The notes beneath the pieces were generated by a model that worked only from the letters and a program-made list of their open reading frames with translations, had not been told where the DNA came from and did no database searches. Of a stretch of DNA of 14,006 bases, positions 7,283 to 14,006 are shown one piece after another. Within the stretch, counting starts at the first letter, position 1; each line of letters begins with the position of its first letter. The position numbers were made by a program, and so were the translations under genes. This DNA is from Oscillospiraceae bacterium (GTDB lineage: Bacteria > Bacillota > Clostridia > Oscillospirales > CAG-272): NCBI GenBank assembly GCA_015065045.1, contig SVRB01000030.1, positions 1-14,006 of the forward strand. The letters are read 5' to 3'.

Positions 7283-7357
7283 GCCGATGTAGCACAGTGG
7301 TAGTGCAGCTGATTCGTAATCAGCAGGTCGTGGGTTCAATCCCCACCATCGGCTCCA
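7283..7357 (+). tRNA. tRNA-Thr (anticodon CGT)
   Basis: The cloverleaf is complete. Acceptor stem GCCGATG pairs with CATCGGC, and the D-arm is GCAC/GTGC. The anticodon stem GCTGA/TCAGC encloses loop TTCGTAA, with anticodon CGT at 7315-7317, which reads ACG. The variable loop is AGGTC and the T-arm GTGGG/CCCAC has loop TTCAATC. The discriminator base is T and the CCA end is encoded. It stands alone, with a T-run directly after it as the likely stop signal. It lies between the minus-strand rsmA and ygjV genes, five bases from the stop codon of the latter. Confidence 0.96.
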
Positions 7358-7362
7358 TTTTT

Positions 7363-7908
7363 TTATTTATTTTGCTTTTTTCTGATATCGAGCCTTATTA
7401 TCGCCGTTATTATCGACGTCATTACAAATAGCTCGGTAAGCACACCCGCTGTCGACTTAGACGCCAAATTATATACTATCCACAAAGGCGAGCTCGGAAG
7501 TGATATGATCCTGACGAGGTTCGCTTTTTCTATTCCCCAAGATATTGTCGTAAGCACCATTCCCGCCATAGGCAAAAGGCTCAAATACCCTTCCCAAGTA
7601 AACCCTACGGCTATTATGCACACAACCGAGAAGAACAAAATCCAAAGATTACTTCTTCCCCATTTCTTGTCCTTGTTTGCAAAAACAACAGACCTTATCG
7701 CAGCTATAAGATTAAGCAACGCGCCTGTATATGCTCCAAGCATCAAAAAATGAATCGTAAAGAAAGAACAGCTCACTATTTGCACCGTTACTATCTTCTT
7801 TTGGGTCTTCATCTGGTATGCTGTCATAGCGCCTATCAGCCCTAAAAAACCAATAAGCTGAGCTGCTATATCGTATGCACTATCGACCATACCAAACCAG
7901 TTCTCCAT
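7363..7908 (-). CDS. YgjV-family inner-membrane protein
   Basis: This is a 181-aa polytopic membrane protein with about six hydrophobic segments (for example residues 14-30, 44-66, 88-104 and 107-123) and short charged loops. Its length and the motifs QLIGFLGLIGAMTAYQMKTQ near the start and SPLWIVYNLASKSTAGVLTE near the end resemble the YgjV (Imp-YgjV) family, whose function is unknown. Assignment is from pattern memory. The first ATG has only GGGG 7 bases upstream. An alternative ATG at codon 7 would shorten the N-terminus slightly. The gene has its own promoter, reads toward the tRNA, and has no hairpin terminator between its stop and the tRNA gene. Confidence 0.75.
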   Translation of the reverse strand: MENWFGMVDSAYDIAAQLIGFLGLIGAMTAYQMKTQKKIVTVQIVSCSFFTIHFLMLGAYTGALLNLIAAIRSVVFANKDKKWGRSNLWILFFSVVCIIAVGFTWEGYLSLLPMAGMVLTTISWGIEKANLVRIISLPSSPLWIVYNLASKSTAGVLTELFVMTSIITAIIRLDIRKKQNK

Positions 7909-7941
7909 AAAATAACCCCATACTAATCCATAATCATATAC

Positions 7942-7970
7942 ATATTACCATATTTATCTTTTATTGTCAA
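7942..7970 (-). promoter_or_regulatory. Promoter of the YgjV-family gene
   Basis: On the minus strand a perfect -35 TTGACA (7965-7970), a 17-base spacer and a -10 TAATAT (7942-7947) lie about 35 bases before the start codon. Confidence 0.65.
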
Positions 7971-8023
7971 CGAATAACACGCCATTTTCTAACTTTTTTC
8001 ATTTTCTTTACATATTATATTTC

Positions 8024-8052
8024 TTGACTTTTCACCTTGTCCTACTTATAAT
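8024..8052 (+). promoter_or_regulatory. Promoter of queH
   Basis: A -35 TTGACT (8024-8029), a 17-base spacer and a perfect -10 TATAAT (8047-8052) lie 33 bases before the queH ATG. It diverges from the YgjV-gene promoter, with 53 bases between the two -35 boxes. Confidence 0.85.
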
Positions 8053-8085
8053 GTAATTATCCTGACAAGAAAGGGGTGTAATCAT

Positions 8086-8706
8086 ATGACGCTTAAACAA
8101 AATTATCAAATTCTGCTCGAAAAACAGCTTGATGAAATAAGCAAACAAGACATCAAACCAACTCTGTTGCTCCATGCTTGCTGTGCACCGTGCTCGAGTT
8201 ACGTTTTGGAATATCTTAACGAACATTTTGATATTACCATTTACTTCTACAACCCCAACATCTCACCAAAAGAAGAGTATGATTTCAGAGCAAACGAGCT
8301 CATAAGACTTATAAACGAAATGCCCCTAAAAAACAAGGTCAAAATTATAATTCCCGAATACGATTCCCTTCCGTTTGACACGTTGGCAAAAGGCAAAGAA
8401 GCTGACGCAGAGAGAGGAAACCGTTGTACCGAATGTTATAAACTAAGACTCAAAAAAACGTTGGAATTTGCAGAAAAAATACACTTCGATTACTTTACAA
8501 CAACACTCTCAATAAGCCCGTACAAAGATGCTGAAAGGCTTAACAATATCGGGCTTAATATTTCGCAAAACAGCAACGTTATGTGGCTTTACTCCGATTT
8601 TAAAAAGAAAAACGGATACAAACGCTCAATCGAATTATCAAACGAATATGATCTATACAGACAAAACTACTGCGGCTGTGTATATTCAAAACCAAAAGAA
8701 ATTTAA
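8086..8706 (+). CDS. queH: Epoxyqueuosine reductase QueH
   Basis: This 206-aa cytosolic enzyme reduces epoxyqueuosine to queuosine in tRNA, the last step of queuosine synthesis. It is the iron-sulfur alternative to cobalamin-dependent QueG. The family's cysteine pattern is complete: HACCAPC (C32, C33, C36), RCTECYKLR (C114, C117) and YRQNYCGC (C196, C198). FTTTLSISPYKD and KKNGYKRS also match the family (former DUF208). The ATG has AAGGGGTG about 7 bases upstream and a consensus promoter. The gene is monocistronic and ends in a terminator shared with the converging 487-aa gene. No other queuosine gene is in the window. Confidence 0.94.
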   Translation: MTLKQNYQILLEKQLDEISKQDIKPTLLLHACCAPCSSYVLEYLNEHFDITIYFYNPNISPKEEYDFRANELIRLINEMPLKNKVKIIIPEYDSLPFDTLAKGKEADAERGNRCTECYKLRLKKTLEFAEKIHFDYFTTTLSISPYKDAERLNNIGLNISQNSNVMWLYSDFKKKNGYKRSIELSNEYDLYRQNYCGCVYSKPKEI

Positions 8707-8713
8707 TAAACAA

Positions 8714-8745
8714 AAAAATGCTCTCTGTTTTCAGAGAGCATTTTT
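8714..8745. terminator. Bidirectional terminator between queH and the 487-aa gene
   Basis: A perfect 14-bp stem pairs 8714-8727 (AAAAATGCTCTCTG) with 8732-8745 around TTTT, flanked by A-tract and T-tract. It lies 7 bases after the queH stop and 19 bases from the stop of the converging gene, so it can serve both. Confidence 0.9.
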
Positions 8746-8764
8746 ATTATGCAAAATAGTTTAA

Positions 8765-10228
8765 TTATTTAGCTGCCTTTTTCTTCTTCAAAACAACTAC
8801 TACAACTACTGCTGCGATTGCAACAACTGCAACTGCTGCGATAATAACGATAGCGATGGGGAATTCTCCGCCTTCATCTGCATCAGGTGTTGTTGTAGGA
8901 GCGGGTGTTGCTGTGGGCTTGGGAGTTGTTGTAGGCTTGGGAGTTGTTACAGGAGCATCTGTTACAGGAGCGTCTGTTTCGGGTTCTGTTTCAGGGGGAA
9001 CAGCTGCAAGAAGGTCAGCCAATTCCTGTTCTGTAACGCCTGCGGGCAACTTAACTTCCTTGAATGTTTCCTTTACTGCAAGGAGGTAAGCCATCTGGAG
9101 CTTTTCGCCCTTGAAGCCTGACAAATCAAGCACTGATACTGCAGGTGCATTGTTTGTGTGTTCAGGCTGTGCTTCGCTGATTGAGAACAAATCCTTGAAT
9201 ACACCATCATTGATAGTGATATTTACAACGCCGTCAGTCTTTGACATACCTGTAGGTCCAACACCAAAAATGTCGCCCATGTAGGTACCGCCGTTGATTG
9301 TGATAGAAACCTTACCACTGAATTCGAGCTTACCGTTTGTAGCTGTACAAGAACCACTAACGATACCGTATACTGTTGTCTTTTCACCTTCGAGGAAGAT
9401 TCTTACATTACAGTTCTTAACGGGGTAGTTAGAAACGTCGCCCCACTTAGCGCCCCAGATATTGTTGAACGAACCGCCCTTAACAACGAGTACGGGGTTT
9501 TCACCGCTACTCTGCTGATATCTGTGACCCATAGAAAGGCTCAAGTAATGATCCGGTACACCGATCTGGTTTTCGTCTTCGGGAGTTACTTTAAAGCCTT
9601 CGCCAATGTATGTTGCATAGTAGTCGAACCAGAACATTCTGTCCTTTGCGCCTGTAACTACTGTGATATCATCCCAGATAGATGAACCATGAATAGCCAA
9701 GTGTGCGTTTGCGTCGAGGATCAACTTAGCATCTGCTGTTTCACGGTAGTCAACACCGTTGTATACAGATGTAAACTTAATTACGTTGTTTTTGAATTCA
9801 GCTGTCTTTACGTCACGGTTTGAAGATGTAGCGCCGCCGTAAGATTCATTGAAGCCGAATGTGCAGGGACCAACCAATACGATTGTACCACCTGTGTTCT
9901 TCAACTGTTCAGTTGCCTGGTACAAAGCTGTCTGGTAGTAGTATGCGGGGTTGTTAGCTGTAGCGTCAAAGAGGGGATGATCCTTAGGCTGAAGAGGGTT
10001 CTCAGGGCTTGTGCCTGAACCGTCGCCTTCGACTTTTCCTATCATAGCGCCTGTTATGGGATCTCTTGCAGCATCTTTAATAAAGATTACTTTATCACTG
10101 CCCGGCTTAAGTGTGTTAGGGTCAGCATCAGCCGGTGTCTTAGCAGCTGCAGAAACACCAATTGCAAACATCGATGCAATCAATGTTACAGCAAGAGCCA
10201 TAACCAAAAGTTTTGCAAAGTTTTTCAT
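8765..10228 (-). CDS. Secreted, membrane-anchored beta-helix-like surface protein (487 aa)
   Basis: The function is unknown. A signal peptide covers residues 1-27 (KNFAKLLVMALAVTL, then GVSA). The ectodomain starts with VEGDGSGTSPENPLQP (67-82) and TALYQATEQLKNTGG (100-114), the layout often seen at the start of beta-helix domains. It continues with repeated strands and Gly turns (VSITINGGTYMGDIFGVG; VNITINDGVFKDLFSI). A Pro/Thr-rich spacer at 411-455 is built from TTPKP/TDAPV units. The C-terminus is a membrane segment (457-480) and a KKKK tail. It lacks LPxTG, so it is a type I membrane protein rather than sortase-linked. It is paralogous end to end to the 442-aa protein and partly to the 712-aa protein. 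AAGGAGA lies 8 bases before the ATG and a good promoter is upstream. Codon use looks more biased than in the 442-aa paralogue, suggesting higher expression. Confidence 0.87.
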   Translation of the reverse strand: MKNFAKLLVMALAVTLIASMFAIGVSAAAKTPADADPNTLKPGSDKVIFIKDAARDPITGAMIGKVEGDGSGTSPENPLQPKDHPLFDATANNPAYYYQTALYQATEQLKNTGGTIVLVGPCTFGFNESYGGATSSNRDVKTAEFKNNVIKFTSVYNGVDYRETADAKLILDANAHLAIHGSSIWDDITVVTGAKDRMFWFDYYATYIGEGFKVTPEDENQIGVPDHYLSLSMGHRYQQSSGENPVLVVKGGSFNNIWGAKWGDVSNYPVKNCNVRIFLEGEKTTVYGIVSGSCTATNGKLEFSGKVSITINGGTYMGDIFGVGPTGMSKTDGVVNITINDGVFKDLFSISEAQPEHTNNAPAVSVLDLSGFKGEKLQMAYLLAVKETFKEVKLPAGVTEQELADLLAAVPPETEPETDAPVTDAPVTTPKPTTTPKPTATPAPTTTPDADEGGEFPIAIVIIAAVAVVAIAAVVVVVVLKKKKAAK

Positions 10229-10306
10229 AAGTTATTTCTCCTTATAAATTTTATTTGGTAATGAATATCATTTTCATCAAAAACACTACCTTTTATTTAC
10301 CGATTC

Positions 10307-10335
10307 ATTATACCATTTATCAAAGACTATTTCAA
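10307..10335 (-). promoter_or_regulatory. Promoter of the 487-aa gene
   Basis: On the minus strand a -35 TTGAAA (10330-10335), a 17-base spacer and a perfect -10 TATAAT (10307-10312) predict a start near 10300 and a leader of about 70 bases. The rest of the 10229-10487 gap is AT-rich. It shows no clear terminator for the upstream 442-aa gene. Confidence 0.8.
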
Positions 10336-10487
10336 GTATATTTCTAAATATTTGTATACTCTGACAAAATAAAATTGATATTTTTTTATAAATTGAATAA
10401 AGCAAATTTCATTATTCCTTTTTTGGTCAAAATGCGTACACAAAATCGCAAAATATTAGTTACATACAAACAACAGCCGATAATAAA

Positions 10488-11816
10488 CTAAACAGTATTC
10501 TTTCGCCTTTTATTGCGAGCAAAAACACTAACTATCACTAATAACGCAGTAATAATTACCCACCCTGAAATCAATAACACATCATTATAACCTTGCTTTT
10601 CTGTTATTTGCTCGGAAGATTCACTAACATCGGTTTTCGTCTCTGTTATATCGGAAATCTCAACATCCCCGGATTCTTCGGTTTCAACAGAAGACTCAAA
10701 GTCAAAATTTCTCAATTCATCACTTGTTACATTATCGGGTAATAAAACCTCGTGAAAGAAATTCACTGCATTATACGCATAAGCAAGCTCTGACAATTCG
10801 CCTCTCCAAGCCGAAAAATCCAACACCGAATATTGAGGCGAATCATTTTTACATCCAACTCCACAGTCGCATATCGACCAAACCTTTGAAAAATTACCGC
10901 CGTTTATCTTTATGCTTACACGGCTGTCCGAATTAGTCATTCCGCTCCCGAAAGCTCCAACGATATCGCATTCGTATACGCCGTCATCAATAGTGATATC
11001 AACACTTCCGCCAAAATCGCACTTTCCCTGCGCTGTTCCGCTGATAAGCCCGAGCACTTTAACGCTTCCGCCAAGATAAAGCTTAGTATGTATATCCTCA
11101 GCCGTCTGCTTAATATTTTCTCCCCAAATCCCTGCAACAATCTTATGATAAGTTCCCGATTTTATGCTTAAAAAGAAAGCTTGACCATAGCTGCTCTCCG
11201 TCATACTTCCTGCACAAAGGCTCAGATAATATGCCGATTCGTTCACTTTTTTACTGTCGCTCAGTCTACATTCAACGCCGTTCCCTATTTCCGTTCTGTA
11301 TCCATTAAAAGATATCACTCTGTCTTCCGTCACAGTTTCAAACGCAATATTCTCCCAAACAGACGAACCGAGAACAGAGATACTTGAATTCCCATCGAGA
11401 ATAATCTTCGCATCATTGCTTTTTCTGTAATCGATCCCGTTATATACAGACGTAAAAACAATTTTATTTTCTCCGAATTTCGCCGTACAAACATCTATAT
11501 CGTTAAAATAACAGCGTCCCATAATAACAACCGTTCCACCGCTATTCTTTAGCTTCTCCGTAGCTTGATATAACGCCGTATTCAGATAAGAATAACCCGA
11601 TTCATAATTATGCGGTATCAACGGATTGTCTGCATCCTTTCCCGAGCCGTCGCCTTTAATCTCACCCGTTTCCGACAACAAGGGCTCACCGCTGATAAAA
11701 ACGACGTTATTCGACATTTTAAATAAATTTGGTGCAGCAATTGCAATGATCAAGTTAGCTAACACTATACTAACAACTGCAATCGCTACACCAACAAAAC
11801 CTATATTTTTCTTCAT
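10488..11816 (-). CDS. Secreted, membrane-anchored beta-helix-like surface protein (442 aa), paralogue of the 487-aa protein
   Basis: Its function is unknown. The N-terminus is a signal peptide or signal anchor (residues 6-28). The ectodomain aligns with the 487-aa protein throughout: GDGSG at 55-59, TALYQATEKLKNSGGTVV at 80-97, FTSVYNGIDYRKSNDAKIIL at 121-140, VDITIDDGVYECDIVGAFGSG and the SVLDFSAWRGEL stretch. The spacer is acidic and Ser/Thr-rich rather than Pro/Thr-rich. A membrane segment at about 413-433 precedes a basic tail (RNKRRKNTV). A cysteine cluster, CDCGVGC, is absent from the paralogue. The only Shine-Dalgarno candidate, GGAG, is 14 bases from the ATG, which is long. The gene starts 31 bases after the esterase stop and shows no promoter of its own, so the two are probably one operon. 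Confidence 0.83.
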   Translation of the reverse strand: MKKNIGFVGVAIAVVSIVLANLIIAIAAPNLFKMSNNVVFISGEPLLSETGEIKGDGSGKDADNPLIPHNYESGYSYLNTALYQATEKLKNSGGTVVIMGRCYFNDIDVCTAKFGENKIVFTSVYNGIDYRKSNDAKIILDGNSSISVLGSSVWENIAFETVTEDRVISFNGYRTEIGNGVECRLSDSKKVNESAYYLSLCAGSMTESSYGQAFFLSIKSGTYHKIVAGIWGENIKQTAEDIHTKLYLGGSVKVLGLISGTAQGKCDFGGSVDITIDDGVYECDIVGAFGSGMTNSDSRVSIKINGGNFSKVWSICDCGVGCKNDSPQYSVLDFSAWRGELSELAYAYNAVNFFHEVLLPDNVTSDELRNFDFESSVETEESGDVEISDITETKTDVSESSEQITEKQGYNDVLLISGWVIITALLVIVSVFARNKRRKNTV

Positions 11817-11847
11817 TTTTAGGTTGTTTGCTCCACTTGATATAAAA

Positions 11848-12939
11848 TTACGCCTTCAAAGCCTTCTCTACTGCTCCACCTATATATTCTGCCATACGAA
11901 GAAATCCGGCATCGTTCGGATGAGTTCCGTCAACGGTATATACGTTGCCGTATTTGCCGCCGAACATCTCCATACCATCAACAAAGCTTACGTTATTATC
12001 ACCGTTTGATATAGCGTAATTATAAGTATCAAGAATAACTTGCTTTCTGTCGATCTTATTTTTGTTTCCTGCATCAACAGTAGGAGCCGATACGAATATT
12101 ATGGGCGTATCGGGATTCTTTGCTCTGTAAATTTTATAAAGCTCAAGATGTGTTTCTCTCAAATAATCAACAGTAGGAGCGTTATAATCATAATCGCACA
12201 CAAAAACAGAACAATCTACGTCTGCAACGTACTCCGCAATCTCTTTCTCTCCCTTTGCGTTACCCGAAAAGCCTAAATTGATATAGTCACAGTCAAGCTC
12301 GTGGGAGATTATAGATTGATAGCTGTTTCCGGGCTTTGATGCACATCCGCCCTGAGTTATTGAAGAACCGTAATACAATACGGGCTTATCGTATTTGTAT
12401 CCATCGCACTCATAAACAGAAGATCCCGTTCTGATTCCCACGTAAAGCTCGTCAACTCGGCTATACAAGGGGAAATTTATTTCAAGGCAACGATTCTTTT
12501 TGCCGCCGAAATACGCAATAGATTCATACCCTTGCTCTGCATCCTGAGGCGGAACAAAGGTTTTTATATATCTGTAAGTACCGTTTTCTATTAAATACAT
12601 ATCAAATCCGGAGCTTCCCGTCAATGCCATATGAGACATACGGCGGAGAGAAGGCATAACAGCCTTAATCGCAACGTAATCGGAATCAGTCATAAAACGA
12701 ACTCTTATTCCAGGCGTATTAAAATTCAAGCTTTTTACACCGTTACTTACTGTTTCAGCAATATTTTCGGGCATTCTTTTGAACACGTCAAGCTCTTCTT
12801 TACAAGCACCGTATAACTTAAACGGAGCTTTTTTTGTGTCGTAAAACACAACGTCATCAACACCAAGCGTTGTTTTTACCTCTAAGTTCTTGTCTATATT
12901 GGCAATATTGTCCTCTTCAATTCTCTTTTTATCTGCCAT
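11848..12939 (-). CDS. SGNH/GDSL-family acylhydrolase with GxDLY N-terminal domain
   Basis: This predicted cytosolic esterase (363 aa) has no signal peptide. The N-terminal half is a beta-sandwich-like region that ends in the GxDLY-type motif GFDMY (111-115). The C-terminal half is an SGNH hydrolase. Block I is YYGSSITQGG with nucleophile S193, block II is NLGFSGNAKG (221-230), the likely block III Asn is N253 in DYDYNAP, and block V DGTHPND carries D337 and H340. This is the layout of the GxDLY plus Lipase_GDSL_3 families. Members are thought to remove acyl or acetyl groups, probably from carbohydrates, but the substrate here is unknown. AGAGG lies 11 bases before the ATG and a promoter is upstream. 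It is followed 31 bases later by the membrane-anchored 442-aa protein. Confidence 0.88.
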   Translation of the reverse strand: MADKKRIEEDNIANIDKNLEVKTTLGVDDVVFYDTKKAPFKLYGACKEELDVFKRMPENIAETVSNGVKSLNFNTPGIRVRFMTDSDYVAIKAVMPSLRRMSHMALTGSSGFDMYLIENGTYRYIKTFVPPQDAEQGYESIAYFGGKKNRCLEINFPLYSRVDELYVGIRTGSSVYECDGYKYDKPVLYYGSSITQGGCASKPGNSYQSIISHELDCDYINLGFSGNAKGEKEIAEYVADVDCSVFVCDYDYNAPTVDYLRETHLELYKIYRAKNPDTPIIFVSAPTVDAGNKNKIDRKQVILDTYNYAISNGDNNVSFVDGMEMFGGKYGNVYTVDGTHPNDAGFLRMAEYIGGAVEKALKA

Positions 12940-12975
12940 AACAAACGATACCTCTTTTTCTGTTTCTCTTTGTTT

Positions 12976-13004
12976 ATATTATCATACCCATCTCTAAAAG
13001 TCAA
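12976..13004 (-). promoter_or_regulatory. Promoter of the esterase/442-aa operon
   Basis: On the minus strand TTGACT (12999-13004), a 17-base spacer and TAATAT (12976-12981) lie about 37 bases before the esterase ATG. It diverges from the proS promoter. Confidence 0.68.
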
Positions 13005-13022
13005 TAATTTATCCTTCTCGCG

Positions 13023-13034
13023 TTATAATTATAA
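13023..13034. repeat. 12-bp perfect palindrome between divergent promoters
   Basis: TTATAATTATAA sits between the -35 boxes of the esterase promoter (13004) and the proS promoter (13059). Such a position could suit a regulator site, but AT-rich palindromes also arise by chance in this DNA. Confidence 0.35.
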
Positions 13035-13058
13035 GGTGTAGTATTTTATTGATAATAC

Positions 13059-13087
13059 TTGACTTTTGAGGTTTTATATTGCATAAT
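13059..13087 (+). promoter_or_regulatory. Promoter of proS
   Basis: TTGACT (13059-13064), a 17-base spacer and CATAAT (13082-13087) lie 41 bases before the proS ATG. The leader is too short for a T-box, and no T-box is visible. Confidence 0.65.
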
Positions 13088-13107
13088 AATAAGGATAGAT
13101 AATTATT

Positions 13108-13128
13108 TTAATTAAGGGGTTTAATTAA
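13108..13128 (+). promoter_or_regulatory. Hairpin presenting the proS Shine-Dalgarno in its loop
   Basis: TTAATTAA (13108-13115) and TTAATTAA (13121-13128) can pair with each other and leave GGGGT as the loop, directly before the ATG at 13129. The Shine-Dalgarno is AAGGGG, so the hairpin would expose its G-run but pair the bases beside it. The stem is all A-T and weak. Confidence 0.45.
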
Positions 13129-14006
13129 ATGGCTAAAGACAAGAAAATGGTAGAGGATATCACCTCTATGGACGTTGACTTCGCCCAGTGGTATACTGAT
13201 ATATGCAAAAAGGCGGAGCTTATTGAATACACAAGCGTAAAGGGCTGTATGGTTATAAGACCTTACGGCTATGCTATATGGGAGCATATGCAGAGAATTC
13301 TTGACACAATGTTCAAAGAACTCGGTCACGAAAACGTTTGCATGCCTATGTTTATTCCCGAAAGCTTATTGAATAAAGAAAAAGACCACGTTGAAGGCTT
13401 TGCTCCCGAGGTTGCATGGGTTACACACGGCGGAAAAGAAAAGCTCGAGGAAAGACTTTGCGTTCGTCCTACCTCTGAAACTCTTTTCTGCGAACATTAC
13501 TCAAATATTATCCATTCTTACAGAGATCTTCCTAAGCTTTACAACCAGTGGGTAAGCGTTGTAAGATGGGAAAAGACTACAAGACCCTTCCTTCGTTCAA
13601 GAGAATTCTTGTGGCAGGAAGGCCATACCATCCACGCTACTGCAGAAGAAGCTATCATCGAAACAGAACAGATGCTCAATGTTTACGCAAAGTTCTGCGA
13701 AGAATCACTTGCTATGCCCGTTGTTAAGGGTAAGAAGACCGAAAGCGATAAGTTTGCGGGCGCTGTTTCCACATACGCTATCGAAGCTTTGATGCACGAC
13801 GGTAAGGCGCTTCAGGCAGGTACTTCACATTACTTCGGCGATGGATTTGCTAAGGCTTTTGATATTACTTACACAGATAAAGAAAATAAAAAGGTATATC
13901 CTCACCAGACATCATGGGGTGTTACCACAAGACTTATCGGCGCTATTATTATGACTCACGGCGATGACTCAGGTCTCGTTCTCCCCCCTGCTGTTGCTCC
14001 TATCCA
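13129..14006 (+). CDS. proS: Prolyl-tRNA synthetase, archaeal/eukaryotic-type (3'-truncated)
   Basis: This class II aminoacyl-tRNA synthetase charges tRNA-Pro in the cytosol. The frame is open from 13129 to the window end, giving 292 codons without a stop, so the C-terminal anticodon-binding part is missing only because of the window edge. The start MAKDKKMVEDITSMDVDFAQ, the early VKGCMVIRPYGYAIWEHMQ, the class II motif 2 region (VVRWEKTTRPFLRSREFLWQ then EGHT) and LQAGTSHYFGDGFAKAF fit the short ProS type without the bacterial editing insertion. That type occurs in archaea, eukaryotes and a number of Clostridia. The ATG has AAGGGG 9 bases upstream. It is transcribed divergently from the esterase operon. 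Confidence 0.95.
   Translation, partial: MAKDKKMVEDITSMDVDFAQWYTDICKKAELIEYTSVKGCMVIRPYGYAIWEHMQRILDTMFKELGHENVCMPMFIPESLLNKEKDHVEGFAPEVAWVTHGGKEKLEERLCVRPTSETLFCEHYSNIIHSYRDLPKLYNQWVSVVRWEKTTRPFLRSREFLWQEGHTIHATAEEAIIETEQMLNVYAKFCEESLAMPVVKGKKTESDKFAGAVSTYAIEALMHDGKALQAGTSHYFGDGFAKAFDITYTDKENKKVYPHQTSWGVTTRLIGAIIMTHGDDSGLVLPPAVAPI

Noticed and set aside
7229..7339. N-terminal extension of the rsmA frame beginning MNPRPADYESAALP
   Set aside because: These codons are the antisense of tRNA-Thr and its promoter. The family's N-terminus and a ribosome binding site place the start at 7228.
8765..8900. Sortase anchor at the C-termini of the 487- and 442-aa proteins
   Set aside because: There is a membrane segment with a basic tail but no LPxTG-like motif before it, so a simple membrane anchor is preferred.
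8856..9089. 77-aa Gly/Val/Ser-rich frame on the plus strand
   Set aside because: It is the complement of the Pro/Thr spacer codons of the 487-aa gene, and the low complexity is inherited from that.

Overview
The window looks like chromosome of a low-GC, Gram-positive anaerobe of the class Clostridia, probably a gut-type Oscillospirales/Ruminococcaceae relative. This is inference from several things together: consensus sigma-A promoters (TTGACA-17-TATAAT) with AAGGAG-type ribosome binding sites, a GTP-type PEP carboxykinase, a stand-alone QueH, an archaeal/eukaryotic-type ProS, a GxDLY-type GDSL esterase, and the stem-loop intergenic repeats often seen in gut Firmicutes. No rRNA, CRISPR array, transposase, integrase or phage gene is visible, so it reads as ordinary chromosome with an accessory cell-surface component.

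Layout: The left edge (1-1165, + strand) is the 3' end of a branched-chain amino acid ABC transporter operon (livG, livF), closed by a strong terminator. A 500-bp intergenic stretch of stem-loop repeats follows. On the minus strand, 3942-1804 encodes a 712-aa secreted protein with its own promoter. It is followed 24 nt later by a previously unlisted 37-residue acidic ORF (1779-1666) with a textbook Shine-Dalgarno, and then a perfect 15-bp terminator. A 570-bp gap holds the promoter of that unit and a MITE-like palindromic element. Housekeeping genes come next: pckG and rsmA on the minus strand, a tRNA-Thr(CGT) with a perfect promoter on the plus strand, a YgjV-family membrane protein gene on the minus strand, and queH on the plus strand with a divergent promoter.

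From 8765 to 12939, on the minus strand, sit two more secreted proteins clearly paralogous to each other (487 and 442 aa) and more distantly to the 712-aa protein, plus a cytosolic SGNH/GDSL esterase placed 31 nt upstream of the 442-aa gene. The last gene is proS, on the plus strand and cut by the window end. It is transcribed divergently from the esterase.

How the genes relate: livGF, pckG, rsmA, queH, tRNA-Thr and proS are core metabolism and translation and show no obvious joint role. The possible undescribed system is the set of three exported, predicted beta-helix-like proteins. One is soluble with a C-terminal LNYGAxAQ-type domain and two carry a C-terminal membrane anchor. Associated with them are a tiny acidic peptide gene in one transcription unit and a GxDLY-type esterase in another. 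The paralogy and anchoring are read from the sequence; any joint function is inference.
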